From Amorphophallus konjac (taxonomy: Eukaryota > Streptophyta > Magnoliopsida > Alismatales > Araceae): a stretch of DNA of 64,000 bases. Positions 11,757 to 24,500 of the stretch are shown here, piece by piece. The notes under the pieces were generated by a model. It worked only from the letters and a program-made list of their open reading frames with translations. It searched no databases and was not told where the DNA came from. The stretch's first letter is position 1, and every line of letters begins with the position of its first letter. The stretch is from positions 314,817,933-314,881,932 of the forward strand of contig CM040123.1 in the NCBI GenBank assembly GCA_022559845.1, read 5' to 3'. The translations under genes and the position numbers were made by a program.

Positions 11757-12710
11757 GACTTGTGGACGCACTTTTTTCGTCTACATTCTTTATTCTTTTA
11801 TTTCTATGGTTTATTTATTGGCGTGCCAGTCACATATGTGACGATTTCATTGTGCGCTCGATCTGACTTTTAATCAGTCGATTGTGAGTGATCGTGTCTG
11901 AACCAAAAGTCCGTCATACCATAAAGGTTATGACGTTAATTACGTCCTCCCTAAGGAAGACAACCCTTGATTAAACGCCAAAGACAGGAGGAAGGTAGCG
12001 GCAAAAGAAGACTTAAGTGAGTGCGCTAGTTTACTTGCAGAACATTATATAGACTGAATAAAGCAAGAATATATCAAGTGCGGGGCAAATCCGGCAGCAT
12101 ATCCCCAGCATCTTGGACTATGCCAAGTGGGGATAGGAAACCATCCATGCAGTGGCAGGATGGGATCCGTCAGAGATTGGGTGTATTCGACCCGAGATCC
12201 GAAGTGGGACCGGTGTACCAAGGCACACCACACTCCGGTGCGATGTTTTATTGATATTCCCCTTTCAAGGACCATCAGAGGACATGCAGTGGCAGAACTC
12301 CGTGGGCCCGCGGGGTTAGGAGAAAATACCATAGTTACCTGATGTGGTATGTACGAATTTCGACAGCATGTCCCCTTAACTTGGATTATGCCAAGAAAGG
12401 ATAGGCCATCATCCACGGGACGCTGGGATGATGACCAAAGGAGAAAGGCACCAGGCCCGGGGACACTGCTTGTATTCATAGCATCGATTGATGTTCCCTC
12501 GGAACCCATCAGAGCACATGTAGTGACATAGCTCTTTGGGTCCATAAGGCTACGGAGAAATTCGGATCGGAACTGAACAATGTAGGGGAAGTCCTTCCCA
12601 TTACTGTATCTCCTCAGGGTATATGCGATGATCTCTAAACATCCCCCAGACAGATGTGTGGAAAGATCAAAGGGTTGGAGGATGATGGTACAGAGGTGGA
12701 TCCCGGTCTG

Positions 12711-12848
12711 GGTTTATTGGCCAAAGACAGAGGGTTTCGACATAGGGGACAAAGTGGCCCAAAGGGAGTTCTCGGCGTGGGTTTATTGACCAAAGACAGA
12801 GGGTTTCGGCGTAGGGGACAAAGTGGCCCAAAAGGGATGGTTCTCGAC
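12711..12848. repeat. 69-bp tandem duplication within the LTR of element A
   Basis: The segment starting GGTTTATTGGCCAAAGACAG at 12711 recurs at 12780 with few changes, including the shared part GGACAAAGTGGCCCAAA. The period is 69 bp with two copies. Confidence 0.85.
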
Positions 12849-13940
12849 GCAGAGGGGTTCTCGGCGCGCTCATCACCGCGCTGGGAACATGGCGTCGAGG
12901 GGCTCCCAGGCCGAAAAGGCTGCATTGAGAGGGTTTCTTGGCCAGTTAGGTGGAGAGAATGGGGGTTGTCGGCGCGCCTAGCTCTCGGCGCGCAAAGTGC
13001 CGCGCCGGGGATTATTTGGTGCGCCGAGAAGGTTTTGTGCCGAGAGGGTTTCATGGTTCACGGGTCTCAGGGTTTCACGGAGCTCTGTTCTGGATATTTC
13101 TGGGATTTTGGCACAGATTGAGGCAGGATTTGGGGTGTAGGAGGGAATTATATCAAGGCTTTGCTGGAGGGATACCAAGAGATTATTAGAAGGCAAAGTC
13201 TGTAGAGGAATCGAGACCATCGTTCATTCGAAACGTCCTGCAAAGATATCTTTATTTACTGCCGGCCGCCTGGGAAGATCAAGAGATGACTGTCTCTGAT
13301 CCCCCGGACGAACCTAATGGCATCGAGGAAACACACCGGAGATGGAGGGGTAACGAAGCCCTCGGCACTGGAACTTTTCGGGAACTCTAGACCCCAATCA
13401 TTCATGGCTTAGAATGAGGGACCCAGGCGTCTCTCTTTCGGAGCAGAAGCAACGGGGAGCGGAGTAGAACGGCCAATGCACACACCCAAAACCCACGTTT
13501 CTGAACGAGCATACGTAGAAGAGATAGATAGAGAACGAAGATCGAGTGCATTCGACATTGAAAACAAGGGGAAGACCCTGCTCGTTCATAGATACATATA
13601 CATTCGATTACATCACCCACCTATGTCCAATCGTAAGAAACAGAGGGAGCAACAGCATTCCTCAAAGGAAAGAAAGATGAAGAAGAGATACAAAAGATGC
13701 ACATCGGAGAAATAAAAAAAGAACAAGAAAGAGAAATAGAAGATGGGGGAGGGCGGAGCATTGACTCCTCTCCCTCCCCTTTCAGCAGACCTTCTCCTTC
13801 TTCTCTCGATCTCTCAGCAACAGCCGGTTTCCTCGAGCTGGGTGTGGACTTCTCCCTTCCTCTCTTTGGTTTCTGGCTATCTTCTCTTCTGTTCTTTTTT
13901 TTGTCTATCTGTCCCCTTTCTGTTTCGAGAGGCAAAGGGG

Positions 13941-13948
13941 TTTTTATA
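13941..13948 (-). promoter_or_regulatory. TATA box of element A LTR promoter
   Basis: On the minus strand the sequence reads GCTATAAAAACCCC. It lies upstream of a purine-rich leader and of the primer binding site, so transcription would start near 13910. Confidence 0.55.
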
Positions 13949-14221
13949 GCACAGCCCCCTCCCCCTTCTTGGCATGACCATTTCGGCGCACTGGCAACAA
14001 GGTCCTGGCGCGCCTCAGTCGAAAGCAGGAGGCTTCCCGGCGCCAAATAAGGTAGCTTCCCGGCGCCGCCCCATATGGGCTTTGGGCTTTGGTGAGGAAC
14101 TCTCGGCGTCACGTTAGTGAGCCCATTTAGGGCTCTTAATGCTTTACACTTCCTCATCAGTAGGCTCCCAGGACGCCTAATCTGTCTTTTCATTTGCCAG
14201 TCCTTCGAATTCGTTAGGACA

Positions 14222-15840
14222 GGTGAAGGTCCCTTAGTTGATGGGTTAACATAGTCTTATCAGAATATTTCTGGGGATTTTCATCAGTCAATGGACTGCA
14301 ATTCTTCATCAGTACTGCCATCTGAGCGACGATAATACCGGACATCAGCTTGACCGGGAAGGGCCTCAGCTGGGTGATAACTTCAGTGACGACTCTTCTG
14401 TAATTCTGGCTTTGCAGGAATCTCTGAGAGCTTCATGTCTGGTTCAATCTTCTCTTTGGTCTCATCTTTATTCTCAGTTATATTTCAGGTGTCAACAGGA
14501 AGTCATTCTTGTGATTGGGCCATCAGTGTCGACTGTCCCCGCGAGGGTTCCGTGGCCGCGGATGGTATCCCTACATGAGGGCTGTGATCACGACTAGGTA
14601 TCCTCGTATGAATTATGGGCAAAGGTTCCCGAGTTTTGTCAGCCACCCATAGATGGTTTACCCATAGCTGGTAGTGTTGTACCTAGGTTCCCAGTGGTTC
14701 AGGCGCGTGCGTAAGCATATCCTCGGGTTTTCCACAAGAACGCGGAGGTTATAGCTTTATAGTTTCACTTCCTAGAGGGCATGTCATGATTGGATCGGGT
14801 GAGAGTGCCTTGTGTGTACAACGCTCCCTGTTAAGGTGAGATCGTCTGTGTGTGTACCTTGGTTAGGACAAGCGTACATTGCTGATGGGTGCAGTGGCAC
14901 GTATCCCGTGTCCACCTGTAGGACACGGCCTTGCTGTTGAGTGCAGAGGTACGGATCCTCGCCAGTCCCAGGGTGTGGTGTGTGTGAGTGTCTCTTTTGC
15001 TCCTCCCGAGACCTGGGTGTGAGTAGTGTGCGCGCATATGAGGCCTTGGTGCAATATAAGACGTCAGTGGATGGATCTGGACATGTTGTGTATGACCCTA
15101 TGTCGGTAAAGGTTGAGTTACCGACAGCGTTATCGTGACCCTTCTGGTAGACAGGCTGGTGTCCCCCAGTGTGCAGGTCATGGTTCTTTCACTGTTCCTA
15201 GCTTGAGATCAAGGCTTACTAGTGTTCGGAGGTTGTCCCGAGGGTGGAGGTTCCGTGTTTGGCCACGTGGCCTTGTTAGAGGTTCCGTCTGCGAGGGCGG
15301 ATCGTCCGACCGCGAGAGTCGAGGTAGCGTAGAGGCTTCGTGTTCCCTCCATTTACTGTTCTTCTTGTTCCAGCGATTGTTATTACGTTGTTATTTTTAT
15401 TATTGCTACTACTATTGTTACTATTTATTACTTTTGTTGTGGTGGGGATCTGCGGGATCCCTACTGAGCCAATGCGATGAGTCTCACTTCCTGCTTTTTC
15501 AGGTGCGGCATTTCTCCTTGGAGTGGTGCGTCTCAGCTAGAAGACTTTTAGTTCCCAGCTCGCTAGTGCCGAGGTATGCCCCAAGGCAGTGTATGTTTCT
15601 TTTCTTTGACTATACTTGTGGATTGGACTATGTAGTTATGTTATTCTTATAAAATACAGTTTTGTTTATGCCATAAGAGTAGATTAATTCTGTAAATTTA
15701 TTTTCCTACTGTTGTTTAGAATTTCAATGCATAATCACAACACTCCAAATAACCCTTCCGAGTCTACTGACTCGTGGGTGGCGGGCTAGAAATCGAATGG
15801 TATCATGTAATACCCAGTATCCGGATCTTGGGTCGTTACA
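14222..15840 (+). mobile_element. truncated or solo LTR, plus-oriented, distantly related to element B
   Basis: Read on the minus strand from 15840, the sequence begins TGTAACGACCCAAGATCCGG, as do the LTRs of element B at 30394 and 47178. Matching landmarks then follow in the same order, such as CACCTGAAAA and AGGGATCCCGCAGA. Similarity is clear for about 400 bp and weak beyond. After 15840 there is no primer binding site, so this is a solo or truncated LTR of a related, older family. The last 35 bp (15806-15840) form an imperfect palindrome, TGTAA to TTACA. The left limit is a guess. Confidence 0.5.
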
Positions 15841-16401
15841 CCTGCTCAACCCCTATCTTTGACCAGCTATTCTCAAGAACATGAAGAAATGTTTGCCCAC
15901 TGCATGACCATGGAAAATGAGGACCAGCCTCAAATTTCTCTTCCCACCCACATGGGAGAAAGTCTCTAAAAGACTTTGAAGCTTCTTGAAGGATCTAAAG
16001 TCAAAATTCAACATGGGTTAGTGTTGAAAGCTGATCAAGCATCTTTGAATCGAACTTTGAAAATTGGAAAACTTGGCTTCAATTTCTTCTCACTCATGCG
16101 AGGAGAATACTCTAGAAGGTCTGAGGGATTTGTGGGAGACACAAAAATGAGCTCCCATGGTAAGGAAACATATAGAGCTGATTTCCAAAGAGAGGTTAGA
16201 GAAAAAGAGGGAATTTTGAGCAGAAAAGAAGCAAGATGCATGAACAGTACTTCTTCTTCTACTTCCATTCAAGAAAGAAGCCTTCCAAGCTTGGCACCTG
16301 CAGAAGATTGTACTAGAGTGCTCAAGGATCAACAAGCAACCAATCTTGATCAAGAAGACCAGGAGATCTCACTCAAGGGGAGCTTTTCATTATTCTCTTA
16401 A
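15841..16401 (+). pseudogene. unknown coding fragment
   Basis: One + strand frame stays open from 15841 to the stop at 16401 apart from a TAA at 15967-15969. The left end stops at the LTR fragment and so is probably cut by it. The 141 codons after the TAA are hydrophilic and Ser/Lys/Glu-rich with no motif I know. It is followed directly by SIRE-like LTR sequence, so it could be the 3' part of a retrotransposon interior. A host gene fragment is less likely. Confidence 0.35.
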
Positions 16402-16840
16402 TACATTAACTCTCTCTCTCAAAAGCTCCTTTTGTGCTTAACTTGTATATGTTTTTGATCTAAGAGTCTTTTTGTGTGTGTGGATCCTGCGAGATCCAAT
16501 GTGTGTGTGTTGATGCCTTGCATCATGTTGGACTAGGAGACTCCATATGTGTGTGAGTGTATGATTTAGATCTTGAAGTGTTCACAAGGTTTGTGTGTGA
16601 AATGCTCACGATTGTGAGGGGTGGACGTAGGTTGCAACCCTTGCATCCGAACCACCTTAAAAATCCCTTGTGCACTATGGTTTGCACCTTCTCTTCTACC
16701 TCCATTCTTTGTAATCAAACTTCATGATAGTTTTTCTGCATGCGTTACTTTAAATTTGTGTTAATCGCGAAAAAGAGGACAAACTCAATTCACCCCCCTC
16801 TTGGTTTGTCATTGTTCCAAGACTTCAAAACCGAGATGAC
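16402..16840 (+). mobile_element. SIRE/Maximus-like LTR fragment
   Basis: The segment shares landmarks with the element D LTRs in the same order: many TGTGTGTG runs, GGTGGACGTAGG, then CCGAACCACCTTAAAAATCCC, and near the end CAATTCACCCCCCTCTTGG. It is shorter and diverged. No primer binding site follows, so it is a fragment or a solo remnant. Confidence 0.55.
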
Positions 16841-17800
16841 TGTTGGATGACAACTATCCTACAAAGGATAGTGTGCAGTGAACTTGTCTATACAAGGTGC
16901 AGCGGTCTTCTCCTCTTGTTCCTCTTTGTAGCAGTAAGTAGAGGGAGGAAGATAGAGAAGGGTGCAAGGGAGAGAGGGACCGGCTGAGGGCGGCGATGGC
17001 TGTGGCCTCGTCTCTCTCACACACAGCGAATAGAGTAGGGCGACCTGCTCTATTTCTTCTTCACACAAAACACAACACATGTCGGATAGAGAAGGAGGAA
17101 GAGCAGTGGCCTACTCTCTTCCTCACTGGCCGCTCCACTCCATACGTAGGGCAACGGTGGCTAGCATGAGCATGGTAGTGGTGAGGTAGTAACAATGGCA
17201 ACCAAGCAAGGAGCAGCTGTGGTAACAAGCAGCTTCGAGGCGGGGCCATGGTGGCGAGAGCGGCAGTGGTAGCAATGACACCGGCGAGCCTCCATTGTGC
17301 GCTGAGCAGGGGCACCGATGGTGCCGACCAAGGGAGTGACGGCACTCCTCCAAGGGGGAGCTCGCATGGGGCAAACTACACACTCTCTCTTTCTCTCCTC
17401 TCAAGGGTGTAGGGAACTAATGGACTCTCTCTTGCTTGCCCTCCCCCTGCCTCTTTATTTATAGATGTGTGTGAGGTAGTAATCCAACCAAGTAGTAGAG
17501 TCCATGTCATTCTTGGACATGAAAGAGCTCCCTTCCATAGTACGATTTTAGAGTCCCTAGGGGACTAGGACAGTAGGAGGTCAACTCAAGGCAGAGTCCA
17601 AGCCCAACTTTGAAATTAATGGGAGGAAACTCCTTCCTTCCCGAATCCACCACAATCCCACCCCATGTGGGTTCTTGTGTGGGCCAACCACGGGCTGTCC
17701 AAATCCAGGTGGGACTCGGGTTGCGCCCTCATTGGTTGTCCTTAATGGGCACCCAAAGTAATGGTATTTAGGCCCAAATTAATACTAATTAATAGAATAT
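16841..17800 (-). mobile_element. minus-oriented LTR, probably solo (right end uncertain)
   Basis: The left end TGTTGGATGACA reads on the minus strand as an LTR end with CAACA. A TATA box, CTATAAATAAAG on the minus strand, lies at about 17455-17466. It is followed by a Ser/Pro-rich looking, GC-rich leader. The reading frames at 17061-17404 fall in this leader and look non-coding. I cannot see the other end or an internal region. Confidence 0.4.
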
Positions 17801-19289
17801 GATTTGATATAATGTGCAAGTCATTAATAAATTTTATTATTCAATAATTAATTGAGATTGTGAAATTGAGGGATATGCACATATACTTAATGTTTGAATT
17901 GTTTCGTTATTTATATTTCTTTGTCTATGTTATATGTTTAGAATACCTTGAAAATATTCAAGTTAAGTTTAGACTCGTCATGTGATTTGTTCAATTATTA
18001 TGTGATAGACAAGTTACTGATTTTGATGACTACTATATCTTAGGACTCACTACACATGCGATTATTATTTTTTTTCATGAGTTTTGTGAATAGTAAATTT
18101 TAACTCCCACGAAGAGTTGGTCGGAGATGGTGATGATTGTGACAGAGATATTCATAACCAATCTTCCAGCCAAGAAACTGGGCGACCAAACGAACAAAGA
18201 CGAAGCAACAAAGTTTTGGGAACCGTTCGGTACTATAGCCGACCCGCCCCACGGACACATGCGCACGTCTAGCTAGCTATGAACAGATTGCTTACCCGGC
18301 CATCCTTAGATTTCCTATAATCCAGTCCATACGACATGCAGGCCCACGACGACGGGCAACACCGCACGCGCGGGGATTTCTTGTCGAAAACTTCATCACA
18401 ATCTCTGCCTTTCGAAGCCATCAGAAGGAGGATCAGTGGGGGGCGAAGATACCATTTTTCTTTTTGCTTTCTTGTTAAATTAAGGCAGCTAGGTTTATTT
18501 GACCTCCTCAATCACGTTAGCGAACTTAATTATGAGAGAGTGATGATAGCTGGCATGGAACTGCCTCGCTGTTGCTAGGAGAGAGAGAGGAAGGAGCTAT
18601 ATCTCTGGAGGATAACCATCGACATCAGCTAGACCAACCCTAGCTAGTGAAAGGGCGTACAGCACAGATGATCGACTGCGCACCCCCAGGAGGCAGACCA
18701 AGTAGAACTCCAACCTCTCTCTCAACTTGGCCTGGCCATTTGTGCATGCAAGTTGCTTGTGGTTTTTGGGCCGAACGGAGCCACATGCATCTCCAACATC
18801 TTTTTAGCTACTTCTATCTGAATTCCACGTACGACGGAGGCTCGCTCCACCATCTTGTGTCCATAGATGGGGCTCCTCCTATAGTCACGTGTACAGGATT
18901 CTCCTCTTTCTGCTCAGCAACGTGAAATGCCGTAAGGGTCCTCTTGTGAACATGTGGGGATATTGTTTCAAAATCTTGGAGCGTTATGTGCACCTCTTCC
19001 GTACGCACGCTTAAGTCTCTTGTTGGGGCGAGGGCTTGAGAATCTATACCTATGCATCTCCAATGCGTACGTCGCTTTGCAGTACTCCCACCAATTTGGA
19101 CAGAACATTAACACCAATCGTCATCTTATCCTAAATTTAATAGTCGTCTGAGGGTTTTACCTTAACCATTCATTGTAGGAAAATCGTCATATGTTCGGTG
19201 ACTGGTCCACCCATGTGAAGCTCGATCGTGGCCTGATTAATAAGAAGAAAGCTTCTGTGTAAAGCAAACTTCGGATGATATCATGATAG

Positions 19290-19344
<55 letters not shown>

Positions 19345-20820
19345 GATTTTATTTTCGGATGATATCATGTAAAGAAGAAAGCTTTATGCTGACAAGTATC
19401 ACTTCAATAGTTTTCTCCTTTGATTGATGGAATGGCTTGGAGATTTTATTTTTATAAGCTAAAATTTTAGTAGAGTATTTTCTGATTGGGCCTTCTTATT
19501 TATTGAAATAAAGTAAATAACTTATGACGTGGAGACATACTGCCTAACCATATAGAAAGTTAAACAGAAGAATGAAGGACTACCACACGATCGAGCACAT
19601 AGAATGGGAGTACATGGCATATATGCAAGTGTGTTGAAGCTGGCGTTACTCTGGAGTTGTCCATTATACTGCACTAGCTTTCAAACAAGCAGATTATCAC
19701 AAGTTTCTGAACACTTGAAGTAGAGAGCAACCAAGGTTTTCTTCATGTGAATGATACTGCAAACATTTAATCATATATATATATATGTATGAAAATGTCC
19801 ATCATATATATTTCTGTATATATAAGATGCCCTATGACACCGTAGAGTTTATCTAGAACATGGATGGAGTAAAATGGTCCATGCATGTTAGAAGCTATTT
19901 AATTAGTTCTCCCACTATTGGGAAACAAAGCAACGTCCGTACGGGTTGGAGAATGGCTTTTACGTATTCCACGTCGTGTTGTGGAACCAAAGTCACTATA
20001 AAAGGTAAAATAGAACATTTCAAAAGTATGTGCCATATACCCAGAAAACAGTACTCCAGCCATGAAACTTAATTTATGTTCATTAATCGTCCTTTTCATT
20101 AGAAGATACAAGATCATGTATCATTAGGCTTAAACCTTTTCGGCTAATTTCTTTCTCTGTATCTGAAGGTGAAGGTATACTAAACTAATTAACATGTTTA
20201 CCCATAAGCTGGTCATCAATCAAATTAAGCCATACTCATGAAAGAATATAAGACGAATATATACATAGATAGATTTTGATTAGAAACTCTTGATCCCAAT
20301 TAAAGCACAATACTAAATATATGACCATGTGTACAGTTCTCTAGTCTCACTAATTTACTTGGTCGTCATTTGGGTGTAGACTCTACCATTTTCTATTTCT
20401 TTGAATTTTATCTAACTTTAATTTATTCTTAGATTGTGGCATAAAATTTTAAAACGTGCATTCTCTATTGCAGACTTAATTAATACTAAGAAAAAAATAA
20501 GAAGCCATCGCGCGCATATGGGAAACCAGTGTGTAAGGACCACCTCGATCGACCAATATATACTATTCAAACCATCCACATTAATTAGAATATGGAACTG
20601 AAACCATTCACGCGGATGATGACTATTCAAACTTCGAGGTATCTTAATTACACCTGCATGCACTACTCTGTCACACCTCAATGGGCACATGTTCACTTTT
20701 AAAACTCCATGGCGAACCCTTCAGGAAACCGAAGACTGCCCACGGATTAGGATTTTCAGGCAGGCAAGAAAGAGCACACTTTAATATATTCACACACTCC
20801 AGGTAGCTAGGGATGCTTAA
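17801..20820. other. intergenic DNA without a recognised gene
   Basis: AT-rich, apparently low-copy DNA. The open frames at 18269-18578, 18647-18925 and 20418-20696 show no known motif or splice pattern. The sequence TCGGATGATATCATG appears on both sides of the TC microsatellite near 19271 and 19352, so a local duplication happened there. Confidence 0.5.
19292..19340. repeat. (TC)n microsatellite
   Basis: About 24 TC dinucleotides in a row between two copies of TCGGATGATATCATG. Confidence 0.95.
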
Positions 20821-21281
20821 TGTTAAAGTTTTTTTGGATCGAGCCATCTAACTCAAAATCTTAAGATGTTGAGTGAAGAGGGCATCATAATTATAATCAC
20901 ATTATATTTTTAATATGTATTCAATACGGGATTATTCTCTAACACGTCCCATCACATGCAGACCGATTATAGGCTCTGTCACGTGGACTATGACAAACAC
21001 GGGACGCACACCAACTCAAAACCTTAAGGTATTGAGTGGAGAGGACACCACAATTATAATCACATTATATTTTTAATTCCTATTCAATACGAGACTATTC
21101 TCTGACACACTCCATCACATATTCAATACAGAATTCATAACCATGGGCTCTGATACTATGTTAATTTTTTTTTGATTAAGATATCCAACTCAAAATATTA
21201 AGGTGTTGAGCGAAGAGGGCACCCCAATTATAATCACATTATATTTTTAGTCCATATTCAATACGAGACTATTCTCTAACA
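20821..21281 (-). mobile_element. TRIM retrotransposon with three LTR copies, TSD CTTAA
   Basis: Terminal repeats of about 124 bp lie at 20821-20944 and 21159-21281, and a partial third copy lies at about 21011-21107. They share TATTCAATACG, ATAATCACATTATATTTTTA and CAACTCAAAA-type segments. Next to the right LTR, read on the minus strand, is TAGTATCAGAGCCC. This is a primer binding site for initiator methionine tRNA with one change. The 5-bp direct repeat CTTAA flanks the whole unit at 20816-20820 and 21282-21286. Size, short LTRs and lack of coding fit terminal-repeat retrotransposons in miniature. The LTR-internal-LTR-internal-LTR layout is typical of recombined TRIMs. Confidence 0.85.
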
Positions 21282-21472
21282 CTTAACAAGCACAAAGCCT
21301 GACTCGTGAACAAGTTCTTCCGTGAAAGAATATCAACCCGAAAAAATTAGTCTTGCTGGGGAGTGCTTATCCATCATCGTCACCTTCTGCTTTCGTGTGG
21401 AAAAAAAAAATGTTTGTGAGGTGATGAGGGGGGATGCTTCGGACTCTTTCCCCGCCAAACCCCAGTTTCTCT

Positions 21473-21482
21473 ATATATAAAA
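21473..21482 (+). promoter_or_regulatory. TATA box of the patatin-like gene
   Basis: CTATATATAAAAGCC lies about 115 bp upstream of the chosen ATG at 21597, giving a leader of roughly 80-90 bases. The TRIM element ends about 190 bp further upstream. Confidence 0.7.
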
Positions 21483-21596
21483 GCCACCTTGCAGGTAGTA
21501 GTTCAACCAGTGCATGCAGAAGACGAGGACTTCTTCTGGTTTCTTTCTTTTCAATTCCCTCTTTCTTGCTTTGCCTCTGCACTGAGATCGCTTGTC

Positions 21597-24500
21597 ATGG
21601 ATGCTGGCTTGCAATGTCTGGGGGTGCAGCCGCCGTCCTACGGCAAGGTGATCACCATCCTCAGCATCGATGGGGGTGGGATCAGGGGGATCCTCCCGGC
21701 CACCATTCTTGCCTTCTTGGAGAAACAGCTCCAGGTATGACGATGATGCAAGTGCTGCATGCTGATAGGAACTCGCCGTCCATATATATCTATATATATT
21801 AATTATCGAGATCCAAACCTCGGCATGACCTGCGTGATAACATGGGGTCCTTCGCTCTCTGAAGGTTCTCGTGCACCCCCCCACCCACCTCTCTCTCTCT
21901 CTCTCTCTCACGCCCGCCATCTGTTTGCCTGTCTGAAACATGCATATCGTTGCATATGGCTTGCAGCTTCACGGATATACTAACATCATCGTAAGGTAAC
22001 ATATGTTAGAAATCCTGTGTGCGTCTGCCTGAACCATGCGATGCATATCGTTGGACATGATTGGTAGTTTCACTTTCTGAACATTATCTTAAGATAATAG
22101 ACGCTAGACATGTTTGTCTGAACCATTAATATCGTTGGATTTGGCTGATAGGTTCACGTTTTAGCATTGTCTTAAGTAAACATATGTCAGAAGCCTCACA
22201 GGTTGCCATCATGTTCGATGGATGTTTATGGGCACGTATGACATTTAACTCATCAGTTTGTTCACCCTACCGACAATCACAAGCGTGCAAACAAGTGCTG
22301 CCTCCGCGCTCCAAGCCTGGGAAATCTCTCCTCGCGCCATGCCTTTCTTCTTTGCCCAGAAGTCTTTAGATCCACAGTTTCCTGAAACGAGAGAATTAAG
22401 GAGGGAAGTGATCGAACAACTTGACGTACGTACGTCTTTGTGTATTGGGAACCTTTTCGTGGTTGAAAAATAAAAAGACAAGGATGGGGTTTCCTGATGA
22501 GTCTTGTGTTGTGTGTACTCTTCAATTAGGCAGTCGAGATTGAGAAACCAGAACCAATATATATTGGGGAAAGGAGAGGTGAAAGAAAGAAGCACAAAAT
22601 ATCACCATCATCATAGATGAATGACTTGTCCTTTATATACGTACATGATGGTGTTGCTATCGTGAGACCCACTTCTCCTCATGATCCTTGCGATCAGCCA
22701 GACAAATTGAGATGAGCGAGCCAGCCGCGCTCCATATATAAAAGTTTGCATGTAATTCACATTTTACTCCAACTGTGCATGATATATAAGCAAACATTTT
22801 CTTCATCTGCAACAGGAGCTGGATGGTGAGGATGCGAGGATAGCGGACTACTTCGATGTGATTGCAGGAACGAGCACCGGTGGTCTCGTGACTGCCATGC
22901 TAACAGCTCCGGACCAAAACAACCGCCCTGTCTTCGCTGCCCAAGATATCACCGCGTTCTACCTCGAGCACAGCCCCATGATCTTCCCGCAGACCGAGTA
23001 ATGAAATCCTCTTTCTTTCTCTCTTTCCTTTTTCGTTGTTTTCAGCTTATATTTCGTTCACATCCTATAATTAAGCAGTCACAGATGGAAAACCATGGAA
23101 TTGATGGAAATGGAATTAAAGAAACCCCCCAGGTCTTTTGCATGGGACAGACAGACGTTTGCATTTTTAAAATTTCTCCAGTGTACATATTGCTACTTCT
23201 TAATTATATATATTGGACACTAGCTATTTCATTTCTTCGAGCAGCATAATCTGAGAAAAGGTTTTGGCTTCTATAGATGAGAATATATATGATCAAACCC
23301 AGTGTAGTGCGTGTAGGCGTACGCTTCTCATTTCATCCCTTCTTCTTTTGCCCTTCTGCTTCGATATATATATAGATAGCCTATTTAATTAATATAGTGA
23401 ATCTGCTACGCATATAGAGCTTATCGATCTAACTGCGATATTTGCATTTGTTTTTCTAGATCGGGACTATTTTCTGGGATTAAACAAATAATCAAAGGGT
23501 TGAGGGGACCTAAATATGATGGGAAGTACCTCCACAAGATCATCAAAGAAAAGCTGGGGGACAGGAGGTTGCACCAGACGCTGACAAACGTGGTCATACC
23601 CACGTTCGACATCAAGCGACTCCAACCCACAATCTTCTCCAGCTATGAGGTATATAATATATTTCTGCGGAATAAGATAATTTCTTCGCATATATAGCCA
23701 TGACGGTTTCACCGCCTTCAAACAGGTATTCCAGATCCGAGAGCCCTGCAATACGGAATAATATGACTCTGTGTTACTTGCAGGATCGAAGCACATATAC
23801 ATAAACCCCACCAAACCTGTGAAATAAATACCTAATATATCGCATAGTGTGAGAATGTGAAGCTTAATCCCAGCCGCCGCCCCCCCCCCTCTCGAAAGAG
23901 AGAATTAAGTCCAATATAGATAACTAGGCCAGTCTTTAATTATTGTGTTTGACTTTCCTCCTCTTCATCTATATATGTTTGTGTATTTTGTACATAATAG
24001 CCTCCATTTTGCGTACGTACTTGCTGATGATGATATACGCACGCACATTAATATATATAATGAGATAAAGGTTTAATAAGTTCCAGTTCAAATAGTTGAA
24101 TATATTCCCGTATGACAACTTGAAATTGATTATTAATTCTCTAGCTAGTTGGCCACAGGACGTGCGTCTCAATCATCTTTACTCAGGCGTCCTCACCGTC
24201 ACTCCTTCCCCATTATTCAACACCAATTTAAAAGATGCCTACATTTCCTCCATTTTCATTGCAAAAGGAAAGCCGGTACGGTACATATCTCACTCTTGAT
24301 GGTCGATAGGCCAGTAAGTTGTTAGAAAATCCACTGTTGGGCTGAAGGTGCGTATTTGAAAGCTAATTAGAATATGGGAAGAACAGACGCCATGACACAC
24401 TCAAAATTTTTGATCACCTAAAAAGTCCATGGCGCACATGATACCGCTTAATTTATTAGTTAATGAAGTTGAGTTGATTTTGAAATTATACAACATGGGC

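Larger units (their letters stand above)
11761..14221 (-). mobile_element. 5' LTR of element A (right boundary provisional)
   Basis: The left end starts TGTGGAC on the + strand, so the minus-strand LTR ends in CCACA, four bases before the primer binding site. A minus-strand TATA box lies at 13941-13948. The best right end is 14221, where the minus strand starts TGTCCTAACG, giving about 2.46 kb. The matching 3' LTR is not in the window, so neither the boundary nor a target duplication can be tested. Inside are a diverged direct repeat (about 12080-12345 and 12350-12560) and very CpG-rich stretches. Reading frames here, such as 13621-14193, are not gene-like. Confidence 0.55.

Noticed and set aside
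13621..14193. 190-codon minus-strand frame
   Set aside because: Spans the TATA box and leader of the element A LTR; low-complexity composition.
17061..17404. Ala/Leu/Pro-rich minus-strand proteins
   Set aside because: Located just downstream of an LTR TATA box in a leader-like GC-rich stretch; overlapping frames, no domain.
21489..21596. Upstream in-frame Met as start of the patatin-like protein
   Set aside because: It adds 36 hydrophobic residues not seen in the family and lies only a few bases after the TATA box.
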